From: Fen-1298 sp963833465
Lineage (GTDB): Bacteria > Bacteroidota > Ignavibacteria > UBA10030
Direction: 5' to 3'
DNA: 64,000 nucleotides
NCBI GenBank assembly: GCA_963833465.1
Contig: CAWHXW010000004.1
Span: 1,194,018 to 1,258,017, forward strand
Position 1 is the first letter of the stretch; each line of letters opens with the position of its first letter. This document shows positions 36,805 through 45,607 of this stretch, in pieces. The position numbers and the translations under genes were made by a program. Under the pieces are notes generated by a model. The model saw nothing but the letters and a program-made list of their open reading frames with translations, did no database searches and was not told the DNA's origin.

Positions 36805-37968
36805 TCACGTCGTTATAGCGCTTGTTACTTTCTCTGCCGCTTCTTTTAAATTACCTGCGACAAGAAATTTTAATCCGGAATTTTTCAAAATCTCTGCCGC
36901 GATTTCGGCATTCGTGCCAGCGAGACGCACGACTATAGGAACTTGCACATCGACATTTTTCGCGGCTTCTACGACTCCGGCTGCTACGCGATCGCACCGA
37001 ACAATTCCACCGAAAATATTAATTAAGATAGCTTTTACATTTTCATCTTTTAAAATAATTTTAAATCCTGCTTCTACCGTTTCAGCATTTGCACCTCCGC
37101 CGACATCGAGAAAATTTGCTGGCATTCCGCCTGCAAGCTTGATAATGTCCATTGTTGCCATTGCAAGTCCGGCGCCGTTCACCATACAGCCGACGTTGCC
37201 GTCAAGTTTTATATAATTAAGATTGGATGCCGCAGCTTCTACTTCAAGCGGCTCTTCTTCATCGATATCGCGAAGCTGCTCATATTCTGGATGACGGAAA
37301 AGTGCATTATCATCAAAGTTGATTTTGGCATCGAGTGCAATAACATGATTTTCCTGTGTAATGACAAGCGGATTTATTTCTGCAAGAGATGCATCTGTTG
37401 CCTCATACATTTTATAAAGTCCTGATAAAAATTTTACTCCGTTTTTAAAAGCATCGCCAGTTAATCCGAGTCCAAAGCAAAGTGCCCGCGCCTGAAACTG
37501 TTGAAATCCAATTACGGGATCAACTAATTCTTTCAATATCTTCTCTGGTGTTTCTGCGGCGACTTTTTCAATCTCCACTCCGCCTTCTGTAGAAACCATT
37601 ACAACATTTTGGGAACGTTGACGATCTAAAGTTATACCTACATACATTTCCTTTGCGATATTCATGGCTTGCTCAACAAGCAAGCGGCGAACTATTCGCC
37701 CTTCCGGCCCGGTTTGATGCGTAATAAGACGCATGCCAAGTATTTCTCCGGCGCGCTCACGGACTTCTTCTAAGCTTCGAGCAAGTTTCACACCGCCACC
37801 TTTGCCGCGTCCACCGGCATGAATTTGCGCCTTGATAACCCAAACACTTCCGCCAATTTTCTCTGCCGCTTTCACTGCTTCATCAATCGTGAATGCCACT
37901 TCACCTTTCGGCACAGGAACTCCGAACTTTTTCAGAATTTCTTTTCCCTGATATTCATGTATCTTCAT
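36805..37968 (-). CDS. sucC: ADP-forming succinate-CoA ligase subunit beta
   Basis: A 387-residue ATP-grasp subunit of the TCA-cycle enzyme that makes ATP from succinyl-CoA. The opening MKIHEYQGKEILKKFGVPVP, the grasp segment VIKAQIHAGGRGKGGGVKL, the EINPLV region and NIFGGIVRCDRVA are diagnostic. AAGGAG lies five bases before the ATG, and this ribosome binding site overlaps the stop codon of the HEPN gene upstream (9-base gap). sucD is not in the window. The gene is therefore in the same transcription unit as the HEPN/DUF262 pair, unless an internal promoter exists. Confidence 0.97.
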   Translation of the reverse strand: MKIHEYQGKEILKKFGVPVPKGEVAFTIDEAVKAAEKIGGSVWVIKAQIHAGGRGKGGGVKLARSLEEVRERAGEILGMRLITHQTGPEGRIVRRLLVEQAMNIAKEMYVGITLDRQRSQNVVMVSTEGGVEIEKVAAETPEKILKELVDPVIGFQQFQARALCFGLGLTGDAFKNGVKFLSGLYKMYEATDASLAEINPLVITQENHVIALDAKINFDDNALFRHPEYEQLRDIDEEEPLEVEAAASNLNYIKLDGNVGCMVNGAGLAMATMDIIKLAGGMPANFLDVGGGANAETVEAGFKIILKDENVKAILINIFGGIVRCDRVAAGVVEAAKNVDVQVPIVVRLAGTNAEIAAEILKNSGLKFLVAGNLKEAAEKVTSAITT

Positions 37969-37977
37969 GAAGGCTCC

Positions 37978-38445
37978 TTATGATAATTGCGATTCGATGA
38001 ATTCAAGGACATCAACAATCTTTTTAAAATATTCATTGATCCTTACAATGGTTATTCCTGAACTTTCTCCATGCACAATCAAATGTCTGTTTGCAATAAT
38101 ACTGTCTATCGCTTCCTTTCTTCCATCATTGTCGACAAACGCTTCCAAATCTTTTGCCCACCGCTCACTAAAACTTGTCTCAATATCAATAAACTTTTTG
38201 GTTTTAGGATTTTGATATTTTCCGAGAGATTTTACAACATAATGATTGATTTCTAAATTAGATTTATTCTTTGCGTAATCCCCAAACAATTCAGATATAG
38301 AATTTTCCAACAAGCCGGCACATAGAACACATAAGTACTTTGCCCAATGCGCCTGTAATTCAATATTCTCATTTGATGCATCAGTTGTTTTTCCAATAAG
38401 ATACTTGATTCTTTGTATCTGCTTGACAATTTCAACGTTCTTCAT
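37978..38445 (-). CDS. RiboL-PSP-HEPN-like protein
   Basis: A 155-residue helical protein. The HEPN signature R-x4-H is present as NRHLIVHG, with Arg and His at about residues 119 and 124, in a C-terminal helix followed by a Gly-rich turn, and the N-terminal half has the long helix pair typical of the family (WAKYLCVLCAGLLENSI). Many HEPN proteins are metal-independent RNases serving as toxins or effectors of phage defence. Its ATG overlaps the stop codon of the DUF262 gene as ATGA, so the two are co-translated. An AAGGAG overlapping its stop serves sucC. Confidence 0.75.
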   Translation of the reverse strand: MKNVEIVKQIQRIKYLIGKTTDASNENIELQAHWAKYLCVLCAGLLENSISELFGDYAKNKSNLEINHYVVKSLGKYQNPKTKKFIDIETSFSERWAKDLEAFVDNDGRKEAIDSIIANRHLIVHGESSGITIVRINEYFKKIVDVLEFIESQLS

Positions 38446-39551
38446 CTGAGATTTTTAAAAGCATTAATGGTTTTTTCCAACCTAATAGCAACAGTTGGCT
38501 CGTCTGAAGTGCCGTCGGAAACCGCTTTTAGATAATCCGTATCTTTAAGAAGAGATTCATATGATTCCTTTAATCCGACAATATCAGAAATGGTTCCTTG
38601 TGTGTTTCTTTTTGCTAATCCCACCATCATTGAATCAAATACTGCGGCATTTATAACTTTTTTGGGTCTAAATGCTTTTTCGCCAATAGATTGGGTTACT
38701 AAGTTTATCGTATTATGAAATATCTCTTCGCATTGCATTAAAAAAACTGCATCAGCTTTTGAGTTTTTTGAAGCAAACGTATTTAAGAATTCTCCCATAG
38801 GTTTTCTATATGATTCGATATCAAAAAATAAAGCTAAAAAACGAAGTATCAATTCTTCATCTTTTAACCTACGATTCTTTTTTCCAAAAATATTACGCCA
38901 TGCTGGATAATCATTCAATTCTGTAATTTTTTCTATTAGCGTTCCATGAAAAGCTGCTCTTCTGATCTCTTGTGGCTTTAATATCATTCCTCCAGAGTTC
39001 AATCTGTGAAAAATATGAAAGATACTGGTATCTCCATCTTTGGGAGATTCTTGCTTAACGATGGTTGCATGAATAATTGCATTATCAAGTCTACGTTTAT
39101 CTTTCTCTTCCAAATTTTCATATGTTTTTCCATCTAGGTGTGGCTGCACATCTATTAACTTGAATACCTTTTTCTTTCTAGCATCCTTTTGAGGATCAAA
39201 AAATCCGTCATAAAAGAACAGAAGCGATTTTAACCGTTGTTGACCGTCTATCACAAGCATTTTATTGGTTTTTTGCTCACTCGCCAAAAATATACCAGGG
39301 ACCGGTAATCCTAAAATTAATGATTCAATAAAAGAAGAAGCATCCTCTTCTTTCCACACATATGCCCTTTGAAAGGATGGAATAGTAATATCCCCTTTTT
39401 TTAATCTTTGAATAAGACCGGACACATCGGGATCTGATCCATAACTAGTAATATTATATATTATCTTCTTCTGAGATAAGTCTTTTTCAGACTCATCATC
39501 AACTTGAGTGACGTCTTCAAGTTCTTCCTTTAATGCTTCTTCTTCTGCCAT
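38442..39551 (-). CDS. DUF262 (GmrS/DndB-like ParB-fold) protein
   Basis: A 369-residue protein with the DUF262 hallmark motifs IPSFQRAYVWKEEDASSFIESL (about residues 57-78) and LVIDGQQRLKSLLFF (about 98-112). The DGQQR box resembles the nucleotide-hydrolysing site of ParB/sulfiredoxin-like domains in GmrSD and other anti-phage proteins. The rest is helical with no DUF1524 HNH nuclease domain, so it is the shorter, single-domain form. AGGAG lies eight bases upstream of the ATG. Together with the overlapping HEPN gene it forms a two-gene cassette in which DUF262 is likely to regulate or trigger the HEPN protein. Confidence 0.85.
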   Translation of the reverse strand: MAEEEALKEELEDVTQVDDESEKDLSQKKIIYNITSYGSDPDVSGLIQRLKKGDITIPSFQRAYVWKEEDASSFIESLILGLPVPGIFLASEQKTNKMLVIDGQQRLKSLLFFYDGFFDPQKDARKKKVFKLIDVQPHLDGKTYENLEEKDKRRLDNAIIHATIVKQESPKDGDTSIFHIFHRLNSGGMILKPQEIRRAAFHGTLIEKITELNDYPAWRNIFGKKNRRLKDEELILRFLALFFDIESYRKPMGEFLNTFASKNSKADAVFLMQCEEIFHNTINLVTQSIGEKAFRPKKVINAAVFDSMMVGLAKRNTQGTISDIVGLKESYESLLKDTDYLKAVSDGTSDEPTVAIRLEKTINAFKNLR

Positions 39552-39650
39552 TTCAAAGACTCCTATTATTTGCGAGAATTATCAAGCGGTAACAAATTTC
39601 GACACTTTACTACCTCTAACGCATCCATATCTTAATAATACCGTTCTCTT

Positions 39651-40250
39651 CTACTTTAACTCTATGCTTTTCGAGTGCTGTTTTAGCAATTCCAAAAATT
39701 TTTTTCTCGATCTATATTCCGGTTTATGATGGTAAAACGCTTGAATTTTGTCATTCTGTGCATTTACATACATAGGAATAAATTGCGGCGAAAACACATG
39801 AACAAGTTCTTTCGCAAAGCTCACGGTAAGCTCGTCAAAATTAATTCCAAAACATGCAATTACTAACCGATAATTTGCATTTTCTTTGTATTGCATATAA
39901 AGCTTCGCAACTGATGCAATATTATTTATATTTGTTTTGCCGTCTGCATTATAAACTTTTGCATTTACAAAGTAACACCGCTTGTCTTTGTTTAAAATAC
40001 AATTATGCAGCACAGTATTGGGTGTATCAATCTCAACGTTTTCTAATCCAATTTCTTTTGCACAAAACTTTATTTGCTGCATAACAACTTGTTTGGTTAT
40101 CCACGTAATAAACCGCGTATGAGCTTTTAATCCATAAGGCAATACTTTGTGATCGGTAATATTGAATGAGGGAAGAATATCAACTGTCTGTAAAAAAATA
40201 TTCTTTACAACTGACATTTCCAAATTTATTAGTTCTATTTCTTTTTTCAA
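39651..40250 (-). CDS. Uncharacterised protein, possibly a PD-(D/E)XK restriction-nuclease fold
   Basis: A 199-residue soluble protein. The core CYFVNAKVY followed by NINNIASVAKLYMQY, then a hydrophobic strand (YRLVIACFGINF) and FSPQFIPMYVNAQNDKIQAFY, resembles the order seen in some type II restriction endonucleases, where a (D/E/N)xK strand is followed by a helix and a strand; here the first acid would be Asp in EIDTP. I cannot confirm the family. No methyltransferase gene is nearby. The start is TTG with AGGA six bases upstream. It follows the DUF2007 gene by 21 bases and precedes DUF262 by 99. Confidence 0.5.
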   Translation of the reverse strand: MKKEIELINLEMSVVKNIFLQTVDILPSFNITDHKVLPYGLKAHTRFITWITKQVVMQQIKFCAKEIGLENVEIDTPNTVLHNCILNKDKRCYFVNAKVYNADGKTNINNIASVAKLYMQYKENANYRLVIACFGINFDELTVSFAKELVHVFSPQFIPMYVNAQNDKIQAFYHHKPEYRSRKKFLELLKQHSKSIELK

Positions 40251-40271
40251 GTTAGTTCCTTTATAAATTGC

Positions 40272-40784
40272 TTACTGTCCAGATTCTGCCTCATCAATAA
40301 TATCCGTTTCTGATGACTTCCATTCTGTAATTTCATTCATTGAATCTAAATATTCCGGAATCGGTACAAATACTTTCGCAGGTTTATTGATATTGCTGCG
40401 CGAGATAGGCGAATCACCGCCGCCATCCCAAATAAATCCGATTGAATTAAAATTTTGCACCAACACTTTATGCCCAGCTGATTCTAAAACTGATTTCACC
40501 AACTCTGCGTCGGAAATTTCTGTCGAACGAAAAACCTCAGCCCAATCTTGCTCCACTTTTACCTTTCGATGTGCTGAACAAAAAAATCGTCCTCGAAACT
40601 TACTCCCGCATTCTTCACAGCAAAGTTTTCGACAAATGATACAGACACCTTTTGCCGGCTTCTGTAAGTGTAGATCACAGAAAACTTCTCCGGCTTCTGC
40701 AAATAGCGCACCGCAATGTGGACAGAAGTCGCTGTCGGCTGTGATCTCTTCATTACAATAAAAACATTTAATATATTCTGACAT
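40272..40784 (-). CDS. Zinc-ribbon and B-box-like protein with C-terminal DUF2007 domain
   Basis: A 170-residue soluble protein. Residues 5-25 form a zinc ribbon (CFYCNEEI...CPHCG). A second cluster resembles a B-box (CDLHLQKPAKGVCIICRKLCCEECGSKF...CSAH). The C-terminal part (EVFRSTEISDAELVKSVLESAGHKVLV) is the DUF2007 fold, a small alpha/beta module thought to bind a partner. It could be a regulatory adaptor. It is upstream of, and spaced 21 bases from, the possible nuclease gene, with pruA-like gene further upstream by 92 bases. Confidence 0.75.
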   Translation of the reverse strand: MSEYIKCFYCNEEITADSDFCPHCGALFAEAGEVFCDLHLQKPAKGVCIICRKLCCEECGSKFRGRFFCSAHRKVKVEQDWAEVFRSTEISDAELVKSVLESAGHKVLVQNFNSIGFIWDGGGDSPISRSNINKPAKVFVPIPEYLDSMNEITEWKSSETDIIDEAESGQ

Positions 40785-40876
40785 TCTCGATTGACTAAAT
40801 TACAATTTACGATTTGATATGTTTGATGTGCTTAGTTGCCAAACCATTAAATATAACATCGCTAAATCAAAATATC

Positions 40877-42433
40877 TTATTTGATTTTCTCAGATATCGC
40901 TTTTGCCTGCATAAATAAAAGTAAATAATCCCTACCGCCGGCTTTTGAATCCGTACCGGACATATTAAATCCTCCGAATGGGTGAACGCCAACAAGTGCT
41001 CCGGTGATTTTACGATTCACATAAAAGTTTCCGACATGGAAAATCTTCTTTGCTTTTTCAATTTTCTTTCTGTTTTTTGTCCAGACACCGCCAGTCAATC
41101 CGAATTCTGTATTGTTTGCAATTTCTAATGCGTGATCAAAATTTTTCACTTTAATTACAGCGAGCACTGGGCCGAATATTTCTTCCTGCGCAATCGCCGC
41201 ATTCGGATCGACATCAGCAATGACTGTCGGTTTTATGAAGAATCCGTCTTCTTCGCTTTTAACTCCGCCGCAAATCAACCTGCCGCCTTCTTGAATTCCT
41301 TTTTGTATGTACAAAAGAATTTTTTCTTCTGAACTCCTATTAACCACTGGCCCCATATAATTTAACGGATTATCTGCTGCGCCGGTTTTAAGTTTATCTA
41401 TTTTTAATTTTAATATATCAAGAAAATTTTCATAAACTTTTTCCACTACAATTGCACGTGAAGCCGCAGAACATTTTTGTCCTTGAAATCCGAAAGCCGA
41501 AACAAGTGTTGCCTGCGCTGCGGCATTGAGATCAGTCTGATCATCAATAATAATTGAATCTTTACCTCCCATTTCTGCAATTACACGTTTGATCCATTTT
41601 TGTCCGGGTTGAACTTTCGCAGCAAGATCGTTGATATGAATACCGACTTCTTTCGATCCAGTGAACGAGACAAAACGAGTTTTTGGATGAGCAACAAGCA
41701 CGTCGCCAATAGATGCACCGGAACCGGTTACAAAATTGATGACACCAGCTGGCAATCCAATCTCACGCATCAAATTAAAAAACATCCATCCGGTAAGCGG
41801 CGAATCGCTTGACGGCTTAAGTACTACAGTATTTCCGGTAACAATAGCGGCGGATGTTATACCTGTAAGAATTGCAAGCGCAAAATTCCATGGCGGCACA
41901 ACAACGCCAGCACCAAGCGGAATGTAAAGTATCTCGCTTTTTTCAGTCGGTATCTTTGTAATCGGTTGTTTGGCAGAATAACGCAGCATTTCGCGCGCAT
42001 AAAATTCAAGAAAATCAATTGCCTCCGCAGTATCTGCATCGGCTTCTGGCCAGGTCTTTCCGACTTCGTAAATCATTACGGCGCTGAATTCGTGTTTCCG
42101 CTTACGCATTAACTTTGCGGCTTTGAATAGATACTCGGCACGCTTTTTTGGAACAACCCATTTCCACTCTTCAAACTTTGCAGCGGCAGTTTCGATTGCT
42201 TTATTTGCGAGCTCAGGATTTGCTTTCGAAAATAATCCAACTACTTCATTCGGCCGTGAAGGATTAATCGATTTCAACTTATCGTCCGTGAGTATCTCTT
42301 CCCCGCCAATGACGATTGGATATTCCTTACCCAGCATTGCTTTTACTCTGGCAAGTGCTTTTTCCATTGCTTTCCGATTTGCCGGCTTGGAAAAATCGGT
42401 AAGCAATTCATTCTTAAAAGGTTTGAGCGGCAT
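40877..42433 (-). CDS. pruA: L-glutamate gamma-semialdehyde (1-pyrroline-5-carboxylate) dehydrogenase
   Basis: A 518-residue aldehyde dehydrogenase of the bacterial P5CDH class that oxidises P5C/glutamate semialdehyde to glutamate with NAD+. Features: IPLGAGVVVPPWNFALAILTG, FTGSKEVG, the Glu in IAEMGGKDSIII, the catalytic Cys in FGFQGQKCSAASR, and AQEEIFGPVLAVI; the C-terminal PFGGFNMSGTDSKAGG is typical of P5CDH. Start at 42433 because GGAGA stands about eight bases before it; an in-frame ATG at 42463 gives 10 extra residues without a site. No proline dehydrogenase gene is nearby. Confidence 0.92.
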   Translation of the reverse strand: MPLKPFKNELLTDFSKPANRKAMEKALARVKAMLGKEYPIVIGGEEILTDDKLKSINPSRPNEVVGLFSKANPELANKAIETAAAKFEEWKWVVPKKRAEYLFKAAKLMRKRKHEFSAVMIYEVGKTWPEADADTAEAIDFLEFYAREMLRYSAKQPITKIPTEKSEILYIPLGAGVVVPPWNFALAILTGITSAAIVTGNTVVLKPSSDSPLTGWMFFNLMREIGLPAGVINFVTGSGASIGDVLVAHPKTRFVSFTGSKEVGIHINDLAAKVQPGQKWIKRVIAEMGGKDSIIIDDQTDLNAAAQATLVSAFGFQGQKCSAASRAIVVEKVYENFLDILKLKIDKLKTGAADNPLNYMGPVVNRSSEEKILLYIQKGIQEGGRLICGGVKSEEDGFFIKPTVIADVDPNAAIAQEEIFGPVLAVIKVKNFDHALEIANNTEFGLTGGVWTKNRKKIEKAKKIFHVGNFYVNRKITGALVGVHPFGGFNMSGTDSKAGGRDYLLLFMQAKAISEKIK

Positions 42434-42776
42434 AAGAATTCTCCGGTCACAAAAAAATCGCAATTATGTTTGAACAAACAATATTTTGGCTCGTTTACTC
42501 TACTTCTCTAATACTCAATTGCTCATAGACGTAACTGCATTATATAATAACTTACTGATTTTTTTGAAAAATTGCTGAAAAAGAAAAGTCTAACTTCTTA
42601 CACTGAAAAATCAACGAGGAATCAGACTCTTAAAAAGAAAGGAGAAATGATTTCCAACTCGAATAAATCTATAGGTTATACTGAAACTTTGCTGATAACG
42701 AGTGAATAAATCTTAATCCATTAAAAACAATTTCATCTTCAATCTGCTGATAAAGCGGGAAGAATTCTGTATTATC
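42434..42776. other. Divergent intergenic region
   Basis: This 343-base AT-rich stretch separates the P5C dehydrogenase from the divergent frameshifted outer-membrane gene and should hold both promoters. No convincing -35/-10 pair was found. A strong AGGAG at 42640-42644 stands just before an ATG at 42647 that opens a frame of only 20 codons (to 42709), too short to call. Confidence 0.45.
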
Positions 42777-43433
42777 ATGGAATATCAATCAACAAAGTCT
42801 GCGGTTCGAAAAACAACAATGCTGGAATTAAAATTCGTTTTTTTTATTATAGCTTTCCTTTATATTCAAAGTGCAGATGCTCAACAAATCATCTCTAATA
42901 TCCAAACCGATAGCATAACTGTAGTTGTTAATTCAGAACTTCAATCAAGCGGACTCCACAGGTTTTTATTCGGCTCGCTCTGGCGCGATGCTTGGACAAC
43001 GCCGATAAAAGTAAAAATTTTAAATTTTGAATCCTCTGCTGGCAATCTTTTCTTCGATTCAATACTTATACAAAAACACGACGGGATAGTTGCCCGCTCA
43101 TTCCGGTTTATCAATAAAAGCGGAAGTGATTACACTTTTACTCCGCTCATTCAGGATTCTGCTTCGTCACTTCCTCAAGAGTTATCCATTCTTTTGCCGC
43201 GAAGTGTTGTTAATGACCAAATAAGCATATTGAATCCGTTTGCTCCAATCGCCGCCGCTGCGATTATGAAGGCAGCAAATTTAGCTTTTCGAGAAACACA
43301 GCTTGTCTTTCTTGCAGACAACAAAAATATTAGCGAGTATCATTTGCAAACTGGAAGAAGAATTGGAATTCTTGAAGGACCACTGAGTGTTCCATTTACA
43401 AATATCGAATATTTTCAAAGACGACTTATTTGA
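42777..43433 (+). CDS. 5' part of a frameshifted D15-like outer-membrane protein gene
   Basis: A 218-residue frame with a signal peptide (AFLYIQSADAQQ). The mature part matches the N-terminal domain of large surface-antigen proteins of FCB bacteria: FGSLWRDAWTTPIKVKILNFES, PRSVVNDQISILNPFAPIAAAAIMKAANL, and LVFLADNKNISEYHLQTGR. It stops at TGA (43431-43433) just where the family continues. One T too many in TTTT at 43412-43415 explains the shift: removing one T lets this frame run straight into the next. So it is not a separate gene. Translation may begin at ATG 42777 or at 42819. No ribosome binding site is clear. Confidence 0.7.
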   Translation: MEYQSTKSAVRKTTMLELKFVFFIIAFLYIQSADAQQIISNIQTDSITVVVNSELQSSGLHRFLFGSLWRDAWTTPIKVKILNFESSAGNLFFDSILIQKHDGIVARSFRFINKSGSDYTFTPLIQDSASSLPQELSILLPRSVVNDQISILNPFAPIAAAAIMKAANLAFRETQLVFLADNKNISEYHLQTGRRIGILEGPLSVPFTNIEYFQRRLI

Positions 43434-45381
43434 AACATCGTCTATGTTAGAGTCTTTAGAAAATAATCTTCACAACAAAGTTGATGAATTACAATATTTA
43501 AAAGCAAGACTTATAGATATTCTGCTTGGTGATTGGGACCGCTCGGCGGATCAATGGCAATGGATCAAAGTACAAACACCGATAAATATTATTTGGGAAC
43601 CTATACCGCGCGCACATCGACAGGCATTCGCTAGGTTGGATGGTTTGCTTCCTGCCGTCGCCGGCTTTGCAATTCCACAGTTAAAACATTGCGGCGAAAA
43701 TATTCCCAGCGTAGAAAATATTACGCTGACAGGACGAAATCTGGATCGCAGATTATTAGTATCATATCCGAAACAAACATGGGATTCGCTCGCAAACTGG
43801 ATTCAGATTCAAATATCTGATTCTGTAATTATGTTGGCGATATCAAAATTGCCTAATCCGATAATAGAGAAAGAAGGGAAATCAATTCTACGGATTCTAC
43901 AGGCACGGCGCGCACAATTGCTTAAAGCAGCAGATGAATTCTATAAATTGTCATCAGAATATGTTGAAATTCACGGCAGCAATAAAGCAGACTGTGCAGA
44001 TGTTCGCAAAATTGGAAGACACATGGTCTCAGTAACAATGTATAATTGTGCCGATACCTCTCACGTACCTACATTTACACGATTGTTTCATGATGATTTC
44101 ACGAAAGAAATCCGTCTATTGCTCCTTGATGGTGATGATACAGTGATTATCGAAGGCGAAGAAAACAGCACTATTAAAATCATTGTCGATGGAGGTAATG
44201 GGAAGAATAATTTTACAGATATCAGCAAGAGCAGAAGTATATTTTCTTCTTTGAATCCTTTTTCTTATAGCAGTGCAATTTTTTATAATAACGATCAGGC
44301 AAACGGTGTTATATCGAGCAGTGATATTCAAACAATCCGTGACTGGGGTAGTGAATGGTCGTTCAGTCCGTGGTTGGATATCAATCCAGATGATGGGCTT
44401 TTCATTGGCGGTGGACCTATATTTACGCAACATGATTATCGTATGGAACCTTACACAGAACAGATTGAGGTGCGTGCCGGACTTGCAACCCAAACCGATC
44501 GTTATCGATTGGACGCAACTGGTGAATTCCGAAATTGGTTTCCTGGCATTAGAACGATTCTCCAATTTCATGCCTCACAGCTTGATCTGTCAAACTTTTT
44601 CGGGTTAGGCAATGAAACTACTTACAAACAACCGCTCGACCGCTCTGGATTTTATAAAGTTGATCAACGTCAGTTTTTTTTTCGCACCATAATCGACTTC
44701 CCAATTGCTGTCAGTGCCTCGGTAGAAATCGGCAGCACGATCAAGCTTATTGATAACAACCCAAAACAGGGTACGCTGCTCGATACACTTCAGCTTTCTT
44801 ACTATAATAAAAGTTCTACCTTTTTAAATTTTTTTGCCCGTATTCAAATAGACAATCGTAATGCAGAAATGTTACCGACACAAGGATTGTACGCGAAAAC
44901 GGAAGTTTCCTGTCTTCCCAATATTTTTGACAATGCAGATACATTTTATAAACTTCGGTGTGAAGCTCGATCTTACTTCACACCGAACGGCATTCAAACA
45001 GTGACGATCGCAATTAAGGCAGCCGGAGAAAAAATATTGGGAAATCATCCATTCTTTGAATCTGCCTTTCTCGGCGGCAGCGAGTCGCTGCGTGGATTTG
45101 AAAGACAGCGTTTTGCAGGTGACGCTTCGTTGCTGGGCAGTGCGGAACTTCGAGCACACGTAATGCAAATTCCTTTTCTCGTTCCACTCTGGATGGGAAT
45201 TTCCGGATTTGCTGAAACAGGACGTGTGTTTGTCAATGAGGAACACTCTGAACAATGGCATAATTCTATCGGCATCGGTTTATGGTTCTCAGTGATAAAA
45301 CTGGAATATTTAGTCAGCTTCGATATTGCCCATTCTGCAGATGAAATTACATTTTATACGACACTTGGATTTATGTTTTAA
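43387..45381 (+). CDS. 3' part of a frameshifted D15-like outer-membrane protein gene
   Basis: This 664-residue frame is +1 relative to the previous one and overlaps it by 47 bases. From about residue 12 it continues the same protein: SSMLESLENNLHNKVDELQYLKARLIDILLGDWDRSADQWQW, IPRAHRQAFARLDGLLPAV, then a linker, and a C-terminal BamA/D15-type beta-barrel with the landmark LGGSESLRGFERQRFAGD and a closing Phe (LGFMF). The ATG at 43387 has no ribosome binding site and lies in a place no family member begins. Either the gene is a recent pseudogene, or it uses frameshifting, or the sequence has an error. If intact, the product would be an 860-residue outer-membrane protein. Confidence 0.75.
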   Translation: MFHLQISNIFKDDLFETSSMLESLENNLHNKVDELQYLKARLIDILLGDWDRSADQWQWIKVQTPINIIWEPIPRAHRQAFARLDGLLPAVAGFAIPQLKHCGENIPSVENITLTGRNLDRRLLVSYPKQTWDSLANWIQIQISDSVIMLAISKLPNPIIEKEGKSILRILQARRAQLLKAADEFYKLSSEYVEIHGSNKADCADVRKIGRHMVSVTMYNCADTSHVPTFTRLFHDDFTKEIRLLLLDGDDTVIIEGEENSTIKIIVDGGNGKNNFTDISKSRSIFSSLNPFSYSSAIFYNNDQANGVISSSDIQTIRDWGSEWSFSPWLDINPDDGLFIGGGPIFTQHDYRMEPYTEQIEVRAGLATQTDRYRLDATGEFRNWFPGIRTILQFHASQLDLSNFFGLGNETTYKQPLDRSGFYKVDQRQFFFRTIIDFPIAVSASVEIGSTIKLIDNNPKQGTLLDTLQLSYYNKSSTFLNFFARIQIDNRNAEMLPTQGLYAKTEVSCLPNIFDNADTFYKLRCEARSYFTPNGIQTVTIAIKAAGEKILGNHPFFESAFLGGSESLRGFERQRFAGDASLLGSAELRAHVMQIPFLVPLWMGISGFAETGRVFVNEEHSEQWHNSIGIGLWFSVIKLEYLVSFDIAHSADEITFYTTLGFMF

Positions 45382-45420
45382 GAATAAGTTTTTAGATTTA
45401 AATATCACTGCGGAACAAAA

Positions 45421-45446
45421 AAATAAGATAGAATTCTATCTTATTT
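45421..45446. repeat. Perfect 26-base palindrome after the outer-membrane gene
   Basis: AAATAAGATAGAA (45421-45433) is followed at once by its exact complement TTCTATCTTATTT (45434-45446). On the minus strand it continues into seven T, as an intrinsic terminator would; on the plus strand an A run precedes it. It lies 40 bases after the stop codon at 45381. It may terminate the outer-membrane gene from the plus side or stop antisense transcription, and could also bind a dimeric protein. Confidence 0.6.
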
Positions 45447-45544
45447 ACCTTGCGTATTACTTCTTTCCGATGAAATCCAAAATTTAAATTTGTTAGAAAT
45501 CGTTTATGGAAATATGCGTTTAACTATATATAATTAGCACTGGT

Positions 45545-45573
45545 TTGACATGCTAATCCTTTCCGCGTATCTT
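45545..45573 (+). promoter_or_regulatory. Candidate sigma70-type promoter for the HEXXH protein gene
   Basis: TTGACA at 45545-45550 and TATCTT at 45568-45573 are separated by 17 bases, which fits a vegetative promoter with a perfect -35 and a 4/6 -10. It ends about 35 bases before the ATG at 45608, with AAGGA in between. The consensus of this organism is not known, so confidence is moderate. Confidence 0.45.
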
Positions 45574-45607
45574 TCCGATAACGGTTCTTTAATAAGGATT
45601 TAATTAT

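Noticed and set aside
42647..42709. 20-codon frame with a strong AGGAG before the frameshifted outer-membrane gene
   Set aside because: Too short to support as a gene, not in frame with the next gene; it could be a leader peptide but nothing else argues for it.
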